Position numbers and translations under genes: made by a program. This document shows positions 51,759 through 62,128 of a DNA stretch of 64,000 nt, piece after piece (position 1 is the stretch's first letter; every line of letters begins with the position of its first letter). Source of the DNA: Seminavis robusta (lineage: Eukaryota > Bacillariophyta > Bacillariophyceae > Naviculales > Naviculaceae); the NCBI GenBank assembly GCA_903772945.1, contig CAICTM010000428.1:1-64000 (forward strand), given 5' to 3'. Under the pieces are notes generated by a model, which saw only the letters and a list, made by a program, of their open reading frames with translations, had not been told where the DNA came from and searched no databases.

Positions 51759-53298
51759 TCACTGTGATAGACTTCTCTTCTTTTTTCTATCCTTCTTGGC
51801 ACTGCTATCTTTCTTCTCTTTTTTGGCGCTACCTCCCTTGGGGCTGTCCTTTTTCTTTTCTTTCTTGGCACTGCCATCTTTCTTATCCTTTTTGGCGCTC
51901 CCTTGTGGTGTTTTCTCCACCTCGGGACTTACGTCCTCGTTTTTCTTTTCCTTCTTTGCACTACCATCTTTCTTTGCCTTTTTGGCGCTACCTTCTGTTT
52001 TCTCCACCTTGGGACTTGCATCCTGTTTTTCTTGCCCATTCTTGGCACTACCATCTTTCTTTGCCTTTTTGGCGCTACCTTCTGTTTTCTCCGCCTTGGG
52101 ACTTGCATCCTCCTTTTCCTTCATGGTCCGTTCCTTCTCCTTCTTGGCGCTGCTCTCTGCGTCGGTCTTCTTCTCTTCCTTTGCTTCCTTTTTGGCACTG
52201 CCCTCCTTTTTTCTCTTTTTCAGCGCTTTCACCAAGGGGCTGTTCATGGCAGCACTGTCAGCAACATTTTCCTTGGTCGCCTTGGCCTCCTCTTCTTCCA
52301 TCTTCTTCTTCTCGTCAATTCCTGCCTGTTCTGCAATCTCTTGCAGTTCCTGAGGAAGGCAATGATACAGAGGCAAGGAAGTACTTTCGGGTGTTTTGAT
52401 AGCAATCGTCCGAATATTGGCCCACGCCCTTGGCAGTTTGTCGCCTGCCCCTTCGGAGACTGCCAAAATGTTTTCGACCAGTTTTTCTTCTGGCATGGCC
52501 GTTGTCCCGGCTCTGTTTTGTGTTGCAAGTGAAAAAGGAAACGAGTGAGTGAGTTTAGCAAGCATGCAGTACTATTGTTCCTGATCACTAGTTTCTTTCT
52601 TTGGTTCTTTCTTACCTGACAGAAACCGATGTTCCACCACCCACGGTAAGAAATGTGGAAGACAAATTGTTGCGAATGGCAAACGGCAATCCATTTTGTG
52701 TCACTCGCAAAGGCAGTGGCAACTTTTTGGCCTTGACAAAATCCTTGCCCAGCGCAGCAGTCAGCATGGGCAAGATGCGATCGTCGGCCATGAATACATT
52801 GTAGAGATGGAGCAATTCCCGTCGTTGATGGTACCGCGCGTATTTTTGACGAACATCCGTCAGTGTCAATACCTTTTTGACCATTTTCAATTCCTTGGCG
52901 AGTTCGGGAGAAAATCTCATTTCTTGGATCCATGCTTTGGCACTGTCCTTGACAATGAGACAGACTTCGGGTTCTTCCGGTCCATCCATACTAGTAGAAG
53001 TGTTGTCACTAGTAGTATTCTGAAGCAAATGAATGGGATTTGGAATCATGATTCTCATGGGTTTGAAGGAATTGGGATTGGATGCTCGTTCCAATCCGAA
53101 TTGAACATGAATGGGTCTATCGTCGTTTCCCAATGGAAGTTGATTCTTGTCGCTGGCGTCTTGTTGCTTGGCATGATACTGGAGTAGAGCCGATACCGCC
53201 TTTTGAGCGAGAGCCTTGTCGACATGCGTCTTTACTTCTGCTTGTTGGCTGACATCTTGAGCCTTGCGCTTTGTCCCGGATTGCTTCTTGGCGCCCAT
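51759..53298 (-). CDS. Ribosomal L1-domain nucleolar protein with SAKK-repeat tail
   Basis: Two exons, 53298-52616 and 52512-51759; intron GTAAGA..AAACAG, phase 2; 478 aa. Residues about 25-265 resemble the L1-fold group of RSL1D1/Cic1/Utp30: HVDKALAQKAVSALLQYH start, VCLIVKDSAKAWI, VLTLTDVRQKYARYHQRRELLHLYNVFMADDRILPML, LGKDFVKAKKLPLPL, and TAMPEEKLVENI. These act in ribosome biogenesis in the nucleolus. The tail (about 330-478) is a Lys-rich repeat with GSAKK(A/E)KKDGSAKK and (D/E)ASPK(A/V)EKTE units, at least ten SAKK boxes, extended by DNA-level duplication. The tail is longer and more regular than usual for the family. Joining gives SVSV-R-AGTTAMPEE across the intron. Confidence 0.85.
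51790..52240 (-). repeat. In-gene repeats coding SAKK boxes
   Basis: A unit of about 96 bp (TTGGCACTACCATCTTTCTT, TGCCTTTTTGGCGCTACCTT, TTTTCTCC.CCTTGGGACTT) is present twice nearly exactly (about 51955-52025 and 52050-52110), with diverged copies on both sides. Confidence 0.75.
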
Positions 53299-53680
53299 CT
53301 TGATCGGTCAATGTACAATTATTGTAATGGATAGATAGCTACAGATACCGTACCGTAGATTGCACTTGGAAGAGTGAGTTGTGGAAGAAAAAGTGAGGAG
53401 CTTTTGTTTTGGTTGTTGTTTTGGTTGGTGGCAGCTTCTTTTGATCGAGATGAAGGTTTCGTGGCTGTCAAAGCGTGCGAACCTACGACGGCCAGAGCTG
53501 TTTTCGAAGAAGTTCTGCAAATAGTGACTCACCAAATGTTAGTCCCACGTGCGTTGCCAAGGCGAACATCGAAAGTGCTCGGTGATGTTCCTTTCAAAAA
53601 CACCAACCACGGTCATAATTTCTTCTTCCAAACCAAAAAACTCAAAGACACAATACAATACAATCTCTTCGATTCATACA
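53299..53680. promoter_or_regulatory. Putative bidirectional promoter, L1 protein / UFD1-UBX
   Basis: 382 bp between the two start codons. The plus-strand frame is open upstream of 53681 without ATG. No motif is identified. Confidence 0.4.
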
Positions 53681-55168
53681 ATGATGGACTTTGAAGACGC
53701 TGCACAACGCTTGGCTCGCGATCAGCAAAAGCTGCGTGGTCGAAGGACGGTGGCCGTGTCGGCCAAAGCCAAACGGGAAGCCGACTATCGCAAAAAGCAG
53801 CAAGAAAAAATGCGAGCTGAACGACAGCGTGCACAACGGCAACAGGCGCACTGGAAAAAATACATGACGGCGTGCGATCGTCAATTGGGGGTCAAACGGT
53901 TGTCTACTATTTCTGAAAGTCTACAGTTGGCGCCCACGTCGATTCACGGAGACGGTGACAAGTTGGCATTGCCTTCTTCCGTGTTGGAATTCTTGACGGC
54001 TCAGGAGGAAATGACATCGTCGCCGTGGATGTTTCGCATTGGGCTCGTTCATCCGGAATATCAATATCCACAATCCATGCTCTTGCAGACACTCAAGCCT
54101 GACGAAGAAGACGACATGTCGGATGATGACGATGACCATCACAACAGGGATCAACCCATGGAAGCGTATTTGGATGAATTGGCACACAAGTACATTACCT
54201 ACACGCATGGGACGGTCGTGGAATTCACACAAGAAGAAGGACATGTCGGATTGCCAGCTCCCATTGCGGCAGCGCTCATTGATAAACATCGCCGTCGTGC
54301 CGAACACCAGAATTTTGTCGTGCCCTTGAAACGCACGCAAGATCCATCGGCTGCTACAGCTAGTAGTCAAGACGAAGACACGATGAATGTCCATGACGAT
54401 GATGACAACAAAACACCAGGACACGTCGCCTACGGAGCCTTTGATGTACCCGATATGGCCGTGGAAATTACCATGGTACGATTGCCCAAGGGCAAGGGAT
54501 GCACCTTGAAACCAACCACGGAGGCCATTCAAAATGGATTTTACAATTTGCAAGACGTCAAAATGGTGTTGGAACAATCTCTGATTCGGACAAGGGCCAC
54601 ACTGTCGGTGGGGGACACGGTGCACACATGGCATCGTGGAGTCAAGTACGATTTGACAGTGTCCAAAGTTCTACCGGCGACCTATCATGCCGTCACTTGT
54701 ATCAATACCGATATTGAAGTGGACTTTGAGGCTCCCGAACAGGATCAGACTACAATGGACACGACAACCACGGCAATGGAAGAAACTAGTACCAAACGCA
54801 CGGGACAAACTCTGTCGGGTGGACGAACATTATCCTCGTCACCCACTCCTCCTGCTGCTGTTGCTCGACCACCTGTAACCACCACTGCCATCGAATTGAT
54901 TCCCGAACCACCCGTCGATCAAAAAGAAGGAGTGTGCACAATCCAAATTCGAGGCGATGGTGTCACGTCGTCGGCGCGACGGAGATTTGATATTGAAAAG
55001 GCCACTCTTCAGGATCTATTTGCGTTTGCGGCATCGAATATAAGCCATTCCCATCCCTTTCAACTCGTGACACGGTTTCCACGAAAGGTCTATCCAGTGG
55101 GGACAAAGACGTTGGCGGAGGCCGGAATATCCGCAGGACAAGAACTCTTGATGGTGGAACGAATCTGA
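53681..55168 (+). CDS. UFD1-like and UBX fusion, Cdc48/p97 cofactor candidate
   Basis: 495 aa, single exon; starts MMDFEDAAQRLARDQQ. Residues 15-75 form a highly charged helix (KAKREADYRKKQQEKMRAERQRAQRQQAHWKKY). Residues about 90-260 hold the split, insert-rich first half of a UFD1 barrel (LALPSSVLEFL, MFRIG.., HGTVVEFTQEEGHVGLP). Residues 265-352 are the UFD1 second half: VRLPKGKGCTLKPTTEAI, ALSVGDTV-type LSVGDTVHTWHRGVKYDL and INTDIEVDFEAPE. Residues 417-495 are a UBX domain: VCTIQIRGDG, RRFDIEKATLQDLFAF, FQLVTRFPRKVY, AGISAGQELLMVERI; the FPRKVY loop corresponds to the p97-binding FPR motif. No leader, so cytosolic or nuclear, not the plastid SELMA copy. Known cofactors carry one or the other; the fusion is notable. 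Confidence 0.83.
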   Translation: MMDFEDAAQRLARDQQKLRGRRTVAVSAKAKREADYRKKQQEKMRAERQRAQRQQAHWKKYMTACDRQLGVKRLSTISESLQLAPTSIHGDGDKLALPSSVLEFLTAQEEMTSSPWMFRIGLVHPEYQYPQSMLLQTLKPDEEDDMSDDDDDHHNRDQPMEAYLDELAHKYITYTHGTVVEFTQEEGHVGLPAPIAAALIDKHRRRAEHQNFVVPLKRTQDPSAATASSQDEDTMNVHDDDDNKTPGHVAYGAFDVPDMAVEITMVRLPKGKGCTLKPTTEAIQNGFYNLQDVKMVLEQSLIRTRATLSVGDTVHTWHRGVKYDLTVSKVLPATYHAVTCINTDIEVDFEAPEQDQTTMDTTTTAMEETSTKRTGQTLSGGRTLSSSPTPPAAVARPPVTTTAIELIPEPPVDQKEGVCTIQIRGDGVTSSARRRFDIEKATLQDLFAFAASNISHSHPFQLVTRFPRKVYPVGTKTLAEAGISAGQELLMVERI

Positions 55169-55683
55169 GTGATTGAATGAATGAAACACAGATAGATAGA
55201 AGAAGAATTGATGGTGGGAAGGAGGCTTGGGTCCCTGTTGTTTGTTTGGGTGATTGTGTCGTGGCCGAGTACTGGTACCTACTATAGAAATGAACTAAAG
55301 GAAGTTGAACATACAGCCGGCAAAATCATCAAATAAGTAGATCTAGTTACCCCTGCTCTTTTCTTTGTCCGCAGTGAAAAGAATAGGTGCAACAAGAGAC
55401 TGCGGTAGCTAGTTTGTTGGCATACTACACGAGACACAGATGTGAAAAGAAAGCTCCCAGGTAGAAGGCCAATTGTTGGTTCTAAATAATGATATGAAGC
55501 TGTAGAAAAAGTAACGCCAAAACATCACATTCCACTAGTAGAAGTACCGTACATCAAGGCATGACGGACCACCGCGAAAATAGGCCACGCTGGTGTGTAG
55601 CCTCTTTCATAGGGCGCCAGCCAGAAGGAACTGCTGGTTTGTTTCCTCATTTTCATGCGTGGGTGGGTTGTCGCTACATGTAC
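55169..55683. other. Intergenic spacer between convergent genes
   Basis: No gene seen. Confidence 0.5.
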
Positions 55684-56652
55684 TTACTCGTTGTTCCCAG
55701 TGCTCCTGTTGCTAATAGAGAAAGTTCGTGCTTGAAATGCTCGGAATAAGCTTGGAAAGAACCTCAGTGCACAGGATCGAATCGATGTGAGATTCCGCGT
55801 CCCTACAGCTCGTTGTACGGCGGTCCAATCGGATTCGGTCTGGAGGGCGCCCTGGAGGAGGGCTCGTTCCGGCGGTTGCCACCTCTCGCGGCTTTTCTTG
55901 ACTCGGGTTACCGATGCTATTGTTGGTGGCGGTGGTTGTCGTCGTCCACTGTTGCGCGTGGGCATTCCTCGTCGATTGGATTTGTCTTTTTTGAGTTGAT
56001 TGGCGGCTCTGGCTCGTTGCCATTTTTTGATGGCAGATTTGGCCATGCAGTGTTTGGTCCAGTCGCTGCACTCTTGGACGACGGTATCGCAGACCCAGCA
56101 ATAGCAGTTGGGACAACACTTGTTTGGATCATCTGCCATGGGATGGATGAGACAGTGCTCTCGGGCATGAGGGAAATCGGCAAATGCCAGTGGACCCGTG
56201 GATTTTAACACTTGAAACTCCTCTTCGCCATTGCTGTTGTTGTTGTTTGTGCCGTCCGCACTATTATGAGTAGTAGATTCTCCTCCATCGAGAATAGAAC
56301 CTTTATTGCTAGATTGTTTGGTCGACGACGATGGATGAACCACTTCGACCACATCATCGCCGCCTTTGCCACCCCAAACTTCCATTTCCTCGTCATCGTC
56401 ATCCTTGTCATCCGTAGAAGGCTTTTTCTTTTTTTTGGGCGGAGAGATTTGATCATCCACATCGATAATCTCCACATGTTCCGGCGGCCTCTTCTTCTCG
56501 GCGGCGCGTCTTTGGAACTCTTCCTTTGTCAGTCTCGTTGCGAGCGCTTCTATCGGTACATCATCGTCATCGTCGTCGCTGTCGTCGCTATCCAACACCT
56601 CAATGAAAGACGGAAGCTTTCTGCTATTGTTCCTGTTGGTCTCTTCCGCCAT
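55684..56652 (-). CDS. RIN13-like zinc-binding protein
   Basis: 322 aa, single exon. N-terminal half very acidic and low-complexity (DSDDSDDDDDDVP; KKKKKPSTDDKDDDDEE; Asn-rich run). The conserved domain, about 150-215, is LAFADFPHAREHC, then CCPNCYCWVCD (from C179), ECSDWTKHC, and a Trp in IKKWQRAR. DFPH.R..C with C-x2-C-x-C-x2-CD and W..HC is the pattern of plant RPM1-interacting protein 13-type proteins, probably binding zinc. A basic region and a second helical block (WQPPERALLQGALQ.., LTSIRSCALRFFPSLF) follow. Likely nuclear. Family role outside plants is unknown. Head to head with the plastid-protein gene at 57099. Confidence 0.72.
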   Translation of the reverse strand: MAEETNRNNSRKLPSFIEVLDSDDSDDDDDDVPIEALATRLTKEEFQRRAAEKKRPPEHVEIIDVDDQISPPKKKKKPSTDDKDDDDEEMEVWGGKGGDDVVEVVHPSSSTKQSSNKGSILDGGESTTHNSADGTNNNNSNGEEEFQVLKSTGPLAFADFPHAREHCLIHPMADDPNKCCPNCYCWVCDTVVQECSDWTKHCMAKSAIKKWQRARAANQLKKDKSNRRGMPTRNSGRRQPPPPTIASVTRVKKSRERWQPPERALLQGALQTESDWTAVQRAVGTRNLTSIRSCALRFFPSLFRAFQARTFSISNRSTGNNE

Positions 56653-57098
56653 GATATATATTCCCGGACAAGTAAATGATCTGGCAGTATGGTATCTATG
56701 GTATCTTTAGAAGTCGTAACAGAAGACAAGGACTTCCAACAGCTCTTGCAACTGAAACGTATTTTTTTCAAGCTTTGAAAGAAGGAACAGATACTGTCAA
56801 CAGATCCCTTCTTTGATGAGAGAGACGGTGGCTCCGCGGTGGCTGTGAAGCCTTTCCGAACTCTGTTTGGGTTTGCGGAAAGCCTTAGAGGCAAAGATAC
56901 GGCACTCAGCGATTTATCAAGTGCCAATCCTAACCTCTTGAAGCCACGTCACTCATTTTTTGCATTGCTCTTCTTTGTCCACAAACCAGGCTATCGATCT
57001 GTTCCCAGAGCAGCAATTGGGTAACATTGCGATTGTTATTATTAGTAGACTCTACGTGTATCTATCCAGCCTAACAGTACAATACCGAAGTAGAGCCA
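56653..57098. promoter_or_regulatory. Divergent spacer, putative shared promoter
   Basis: 446 bp between start codons of the RIN13-like gene and the plastid-protein gene. No motif is identified. Confidence 0.35.
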
Positions 57099-57785
57099 AT
57101 GACAAGTGGAATGAGAGTTTTCAGTGTACCAATAGGGCTGCTTTTCGCCCTTCTTTGCGGCTGCTTGGCCAACAGTGTCATTGTCATTGCATTCTCACAG
57201 CCGTGTACTAGCCACCATGAGCGAGCACACAACATGATGATTCTACCAGGACGTAGATCATCACAACTGTTCATGGCGATTGACGATCAGCAAGAAGAAG
57301 AAGAAGACGATCGCAGCGAAGGACTCCGCAAGGCGCTCTTGACGGTGGGCGAAGCCGCTACCACGTCCGACATTAACGTGGGATCGACCGTGGTGGCAGG
57401 AAACAACATTCCCAATTTGGGCATTTGGCAATTTCAATCCTACGAACTACAAACAATCTACGATCAAGGCATGAACGAAGAAACCGGTGCTGTCGAAAAA
57501 CTACCACGGACGAGGCTGGAGGATCCGGTACAACCTTCTAGTAGTTATTACACCCGCTATGTCACCTTGTTTTCGGAAAAGCATCATGGAGGCAAAAATG
57601 GCATGGGACCGGTCGTGGTGTCGCCCAACGAAGTCGAACTCAGCAGCATGCAAACCGAAGTGGTCGACTCGGTTGTCATGGCATTGCCATTGTTTGCATT
57701 CTGGACGGCACTGGCCTTTAGTTTTGCCAATCAATACACGGCACGGACTGGAGGGACCTTTGTGGACGCATTGTTTGGAAGATAG
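57099..57785 (+). CDS. Unknown plastid membrane protein
   Basis: 228 aa, single exon. Alternative ATG at 57111 (MRVFSVPIGLLFALL). Signal peptide followed by VIA-FSQP, a typical diatom plastid cleavage context, then a Ser/Arg-rich transit stretch (LPGRRSSQLFMA). The mature part has an acidic stretch (QEEEEDDRSEG), NIPNLGIWQFQSYELQTIYDQG, and YYTRYVTLFSEKHHGG. A single C-terminal membrane helix follows (VVDSVVMALPLFAFWTALAFSFA), then a short tail (QYTARTGGTFVDALFGR). Looks like a small thylakoid or envelope protein; not a light-harvesting protein. Family not recognised. Confidence 0.7.
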   Translation: MTSGMRVFSVPIGLLFALLCGCLANSVIVIAFSQPCTSHHERAHNMMILPGRRSSQLFMAIDDQQEEEEDDRSEGLRKALLTVGEAATTSDINVGSTVVAGNNIPNLGIWQFQSYELQTIYDQGMNEETGAVEKLPRTRLEDPVQPSSSYYTRYVTLFSEKHHGGKNGMGPVVVSPNEVELSSMQTEVVDSVVMALPLFAFWTALAFSFANQYTARTGGTFVDALFGR

Positions 57786-58413
57786 AAATAAACGATACAG
57801 ATATCAGCCACTGAATGATTGAGATGCTTCTACAAACAAGGCTAATGATAGATTTTGTGAGATGGGGAGGTTTATGGAAGATCCGCTGGGAGTTCGCGAT
57901 CAATTGAAGTCTACCGGTATGAATGATGCCACACGAAAGTCTGTGCCGGTAGCTTGGACTAAGAATCGAATCTTGTAGACCTTTCTAGCTAGCTTGGCAT
58001 GAAATCCCTTCTGTTGAAGTGCTTGAACTGCCAGTAGCATTGGTGTTGACCCTGGCTGCCAGCCACAGAAGATTGAGAATACCTTTTAATCTCATCTGGA
58101 ACAAACGTAGTAGTCTAGCTACGGTGCATCTACCTAGCTAGCAACCTATCTATATCGCAGCTAGCTGCTAGTAGCTACAGAAGCAAGAATAGAGCCACTA
58201 TAAGGCTCACAGCTGACTGATGGCTGGCCTCACTTGCCGCTTGTGCACAGCAAGATTTTCCATTTTTCAAATTTTTCGGCCGTTTGTCTTTTTAGAGTGC
58301 TGGATCCCAGTGGCTCAAAAATGCGTTGCCGCGCCTCATTTTTTCCAAAATTTTGAACACACAACAACTACTAGTAGTACTAGTACTCCCCGATCTATTC
58401 AAATCGAAGCACG
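57786..58413. other. Intergenic spacer
   Basis: No gene. Many TAGC runs (57985, 58130-58175) and ACTAGTAGTACTAGTACT just before the next gene. Confidence 0.5.
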
Positions 58414-59661
58414 ATGATGCACTCTCAAGCAGAGATGTCGGTACCGATAACAGCACTACCTGTAGCAAGAATTGAGCGTTTGGAAAAGATACCTTCTGAT
58501 GACTGCGATGAACTTTCCGCTTCCGACCATCGGAGCCATGCCAGTGGTATCCACAATGGAGTCCTTCGCTCAAGAACTGGCAAGCGTGTTCTGTCTCTTG
58601 TCGTACCACTGATTCTAACTGGTATTGCAATGATGGTGTACATGCCAGAAGTAAGAAAGGGGGTAGTTCTGAGCATGCTAAGAGACACGGACAACATTTC
58701 CAGGCACCCACACCAAGCCTCCATCGAGAGCCACACTGCTGAGCCGAACTTTAGCCAACAAGTGAACCTACAAGGAATATATCCATTACTAGCTCCATCA
58801 GTAGAGAGACCATTCATTTTCTTCCACCAAAGAAAGTGTGGGGGCACTACGCTAAGGACTCAGCTGTATGCTGCTGCTAAGAACATATCTGCTGAGAGCT
58901 TTATTCCCTGCTTCTCTGCGCATGGGAGAGAGACACTAGATTGTGAGACCTATTATACACCTCAGATCAGTAATCCTGCATTGCTCCCAAATGGAAAAGT
59001 TCCAATTGTCTATGGTGGGCACTTCTACTACCCCTCCTTTCAGAGAACCATTTACCTGTTCCATAATGATCCCCACAATGTGGCACTGGTTCAACCACCT
59101 CCTACAGCAGATTTTACCTGTTTGACAATATTTCGTGAGCCGACAGCTCGAATACAATCCTGTTGGAACTTTAGAATGGTGGAACACAACAATCTCAGGG
59201 AGGAGAATAATGTTACTGAGTTTGCTTCAATTCCAGCAATCCACATGAGACAAAATCTAACCACAGCCATGTCTAGCTATGGTGAAGGCTGTCTCAACGA
59301 GCCAATGCGAATATTTAGTGATTATGGTAACGATGAATTCATTGTCAATCATCTGCATGAACCAAACTTGGCTAATGTTGCCAACCATGCCACAGAACAA
59401 ACTCTGTCAAGGATTGCTGAGCACTGTGTGGTAGGCATTTTTGAACGTTGTGCTGACACCAGGGCTGCAATTGCCAAGTACATTCCATTTCTGGAGCCAT
59501 ATATGAATGAGTGCAGTGGTGGTGGGGAGCACTTGAATGGTGGCAACGTGTCAAAGGGAATATTGGACGAAGAGCAGCTTGGGGTGATTCGAAAATTGTC
59601 CTGGTACGAGGACCAAATCTATCAGGCAGCCAATCGGTTACTGGATGTACAAATCCAATAA
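58414..59661 (+). CDS. Golgi-type sulfotransferase, copy 1
   Basis: 415 aa, single exon, two adjacent ATG codons. Type II topology: short cytoplasmic tail, one membrane segment (VLSLVVPLILTGIAMMVYMP, about 63-82), then a luminal domain. PAPS 5'-phosphosulfate loop HQRKCGGTTLR (H138-R148, K141) and 3'-phosphate motif FREPTARIQSCWN (R241, S249) are present, so it should be active. Resembles carbohydrate (galactose/uronyl/heparan-type) sulfotransferases; acceptor unknown. Diatom frustule and mucilage glycans are sulfated, so a polysaccharide acceptor is plausible. Several N-x-S/T sites. Tandem duplicate of the gene at 60314. Confidence 0.85.
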   Translation: MMHSQAEMSVPITALPVARIERLEKIPSDDCDELSASDHRSHASGIHNGVLRSRTGKRVLSLVVPLILTGIAMMVYMPEVRKGVVLSMLRDTDNISRHPHQASIESHTAEPNFSQQVNLQGIYPLLAPSVERPFIFFHQRKCGGTTLRTQLYAAAKNISAESFIPCFSAHGRETLDCETYYTPQISNPALLPNGKVPIVYGGHFYYPSFQRTIYLFHNDPHNVALVQPPPTADFTCLTIFREPTARIQSCWNFRMVEHNNLREENNVTEFASIPAIHMRQNLTTAMSSYGEGCLNEPMRIFSDYGNDEFIVNHLHEPNLANVANHATEQTLSRIAEHCVVGIFERCADTRAAIAKYIPFLEPYMNECSGGGEHLNGGNVSKGILDEEQLGVIRKLSWYEDQIYQAANRLLDVQIQ

Positions 59662-60313
59662 CCATATTAGAAGAGGCACTGGTACATGTAGCAAACTTGG
59701 TCAAAACAGTCTCTATGCCAGCAGTTTTAGGTGCTAGTAGTAGTTCTGAGTTATTGTACATTCGCAGCATAAAAGTGGATGGTATCCTTCCACCAGGATG
59801 ATCAAATTGGATGCTTCATTCCCACCAACTCGAAGCCTTTTGCTGCTTCTAGCTACCGGTAGCTAATTGTGGACATTTTTTCCCTGTAACTTTCGATTGT
59901 CATACGATTTTTGCAAAAAGTGACTGAACTAAGTAAGTTTACTCACAAACTGCCGAATCGCTAAAACACAGGCTTTACTCTGTGGTAACTTTTCGGTTGT
60001 TTGACTTTTTCATCCCCCATGGGAATGCTGACAGCACTTGCATGTGTCATTGGCCTGCATACAATACATCCATAGCCGTCCTGGTGTACCGGTACTGGTA
60101 CGGTGCAGGCAAGTGTGGCATTGAGCCGTCCTGGTGAACGGTCCAACTACCCTACTGTAGCTAGGAAAGTTATGGGGGTACTGGTAATAGGTATCAAACT
60201 GTGGGTAACAGGCACCGTTGCCCAAATAGAGTCGGCACGTTGTTTTCAGCCTGATTCAGTTCCCTTTACACAGAACCACCGTACGTATCGTAGCCATCTC
60301 CATTACAGGCAAC
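59662..60313. other. Spacer between sulfotransferase copies
   Basis: No gene seen. ACCGGTACTGGTACGG tract near 60090. Confidence 0.5.
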
Positions 60314-61531
60314 ATGACGCCACTCGAAACAGAGATACCAGTAGCATTATTACAAGATGATGCATTGTTGAAGAAGTCGTCTTCAGAAGACCCTGTTAGT
60401 CCTTCGCATTCTGAGAGTCTGACAAGCAAGGGCCAAGGCCGCTTCCAGGCATCGGGAGTGCCAAAGCATGCTCGACTTCTTGCCATACCCCTGTTATTGA
60501 CTGTACTTGCTATGGTCATAGGCAAGTCAGAAATAGCAGAAGGTGCACTCAAGAGTTTTCACAGAGATGTTCACAATATCAGCAAGCACCATCAAGGATT
60601 CATTGGTACCTACAGCAACAACATTACTCTACTAGAGCCGTTACTTGTTCCTTCCATGGAGCGACCATTCATTTTCTTTCATCAAAGGAAATGTGGAGGC
60701 ACAACATTACGAGATCAGATACATATTGCTGCTAAGAAAGCCTCCGCACCTTTCTTCATTCCATGTTATCCCAACGCTTCAAATCCGAAGAAACCACCAG
60801 AATTTGTACATTGCCAGACCTATTACACACCACAGGTCAGTGATATCCGATATCTCCCAAACAAACAAATTCCAATTGTCTATGGTGGGCACTTTTTCTA
60901 TCCTTCCTTTCAGAAAACACTCTACTTGTTCCACAATACTCCCCACAATGTACCAACAATTGAACCTCCTCGCATGGCCAATTTTACCTGTTTGACAATT
61001 TTCCGGGAACCAATAGCTCGAATACAATCCTGTTGGAATTACAGAATGATTCAAAAGAATTATGGCAACGATGACATAATCAACTTTGCTTCGATCCCAG
61101 CAATCTACATGAAGCAAAACCTCACTACAGCAATGAACAAATATGGTGAAGGCTGTCTCAATGAGCCAATGAGAATATTCAGTGATTATGGTGATGATGA
61201 ATTCATTGTCAATCGTCTGCATGAGCCACACTTGGCTGACATGGCCAATCATGCCACAAAACAAACCTTGTCCAGGATTGCTGATCACTGTGTGGTGGGT
61301 GTGGTTGAACGGTGCAATGACACGAGGGCTGCCATAGTCAAGTACATTCCGTTTTTGGAGCCATACATCAATGAATGCAGTGGTGGTGGGGAGCGCCTGA
61401 ATAGCGGGGTGGTGTCAAAAGGAGAACTGGACGAAGAGCAGTTAGAGGTACTTCGAGAATTGTCCTGGTATGAGGACGAGGTCTATCAGGAAGCCAATCG
61501 AATTTTGGATGCTCAAGTAGAGTCTCTGTAG
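60314..61531 (+). CDS. Golgi-type sulfotransferase, copy 2
   Basis: 405 aa, single exon. Same layout as copy 1: membrane segment (LLAIPLLLTVLAMVIG, about 55-72), luminal domain, PAPS loop HQRKCGGTTLR (H123-R133, K126) and FREPIARIQSCWN (R231, S239). The two copies are near-identical in blocks (YTPQ, IPIVYGGHF, YGEGCLNEPMRIFSDYG, SRIA.HCVVG, VKYIPFLEPYINECSGGG) and diverge in the cytoplasmic tail and stem, suggesting purifying selection on the catalytic domain. Nothing is broken. Confidence 0.86.
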   Translation: MTPLETEIPVALLQDDALLKKSSSEDPVSPSHSESLTSKGQGRFQASGVPKHARLLAIPLLLTVLAMVIGKSEIAEGALKSFHRDVHNISKHHQGFIGTYSNNITLLEPLLVPSMERPFIFFHQRKCGGTTLRDQIHIAAKKASAPFFIPCYPNASNPKKPPEFVHCQTYYTPQVSDIRYLPNKQIPIVYGGHFFYPSFQKTLYLFHNTPHNVPTIEPPRMANFTCLTIFREPIARIQSCWNYRMIQKNYGNDDIINFASIPAIYMKQNLTTAMNKYGEGCLNEPMRIFSDYGDDEFIVNRLHEPHLADMANHATKQTLSRIADHCVVGVVERCNDTRAAIVKYIPFLEPYINECSGGGERLNSGVVSKGELDEEQLEVLRELSWYEDEVYQEANRILDAQVESL

Positions 61532-61863
61532 GTCATGTAGAGTTTAGTATCAATTCGCTGCTTTTCTGGAACACCTTACCAGTGGTTGCACTGTTGGTTA
61601 AATTGTTCTTCGCTCGGCAGTTGATGCTCAGTAGTGGCTTTCAGCGTCCTGGGCGCACGTGCTGCCTTCAAGTGATGTGCAGAGAGCCACACTGACCTCT
61701 GGGTGGATTCTAGATCTCAAACAGCGTGCCATTCCGGTACCGCTTCTGAAAAGACGGCTAGAGCTCAGGCCGCCCTTCAATTTTCCCCTCCGCACGACCC
61801 TTGGAAACGATTTCAACCTTGAAGCACGATCTGCGACCGCATTCAGCTTCGGGTGCGGAGAGT
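61532..61863. other. Intergenic spacer
   Basis: No gene seen. Confidence 0.5.
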
Positions 61864-62068
61864 TGACTTGATGTTATCGTGGCCATCCGAAGTGTTTCGA
61901 GAGTTGAAGATTGAAGAATTGCGCATCCAAATGACGGCGACTTGGTTGGATCCTCAACAACAACTTGAAGGAAGACTTGATGTTTTGATGCCCATCCCAA
62001 GTGTTTCGAGTCGAAGATTCTCGCATCCAAATGACGCGACTTGGTTCGACCCTCAACAACTGACTTGA
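61864..62068. repeat. Tandem duplication of about 100 bp
   Basis: Two copies (about 61864-61969 and 61975-62068) share GACTTGATGTT, AAGTGTTTCGAG, GCATCCAAATGACG, GACTTGGTT and CCTCAACAA. Diverged by short deletions. Confidence 0.8.
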
Positions 62069-62128
62069 AGAGGGCTATCCAGATCGACGTGTTACGAAGT
62101 TACGAAAAGAAGTGCATGAATTGGTCAT

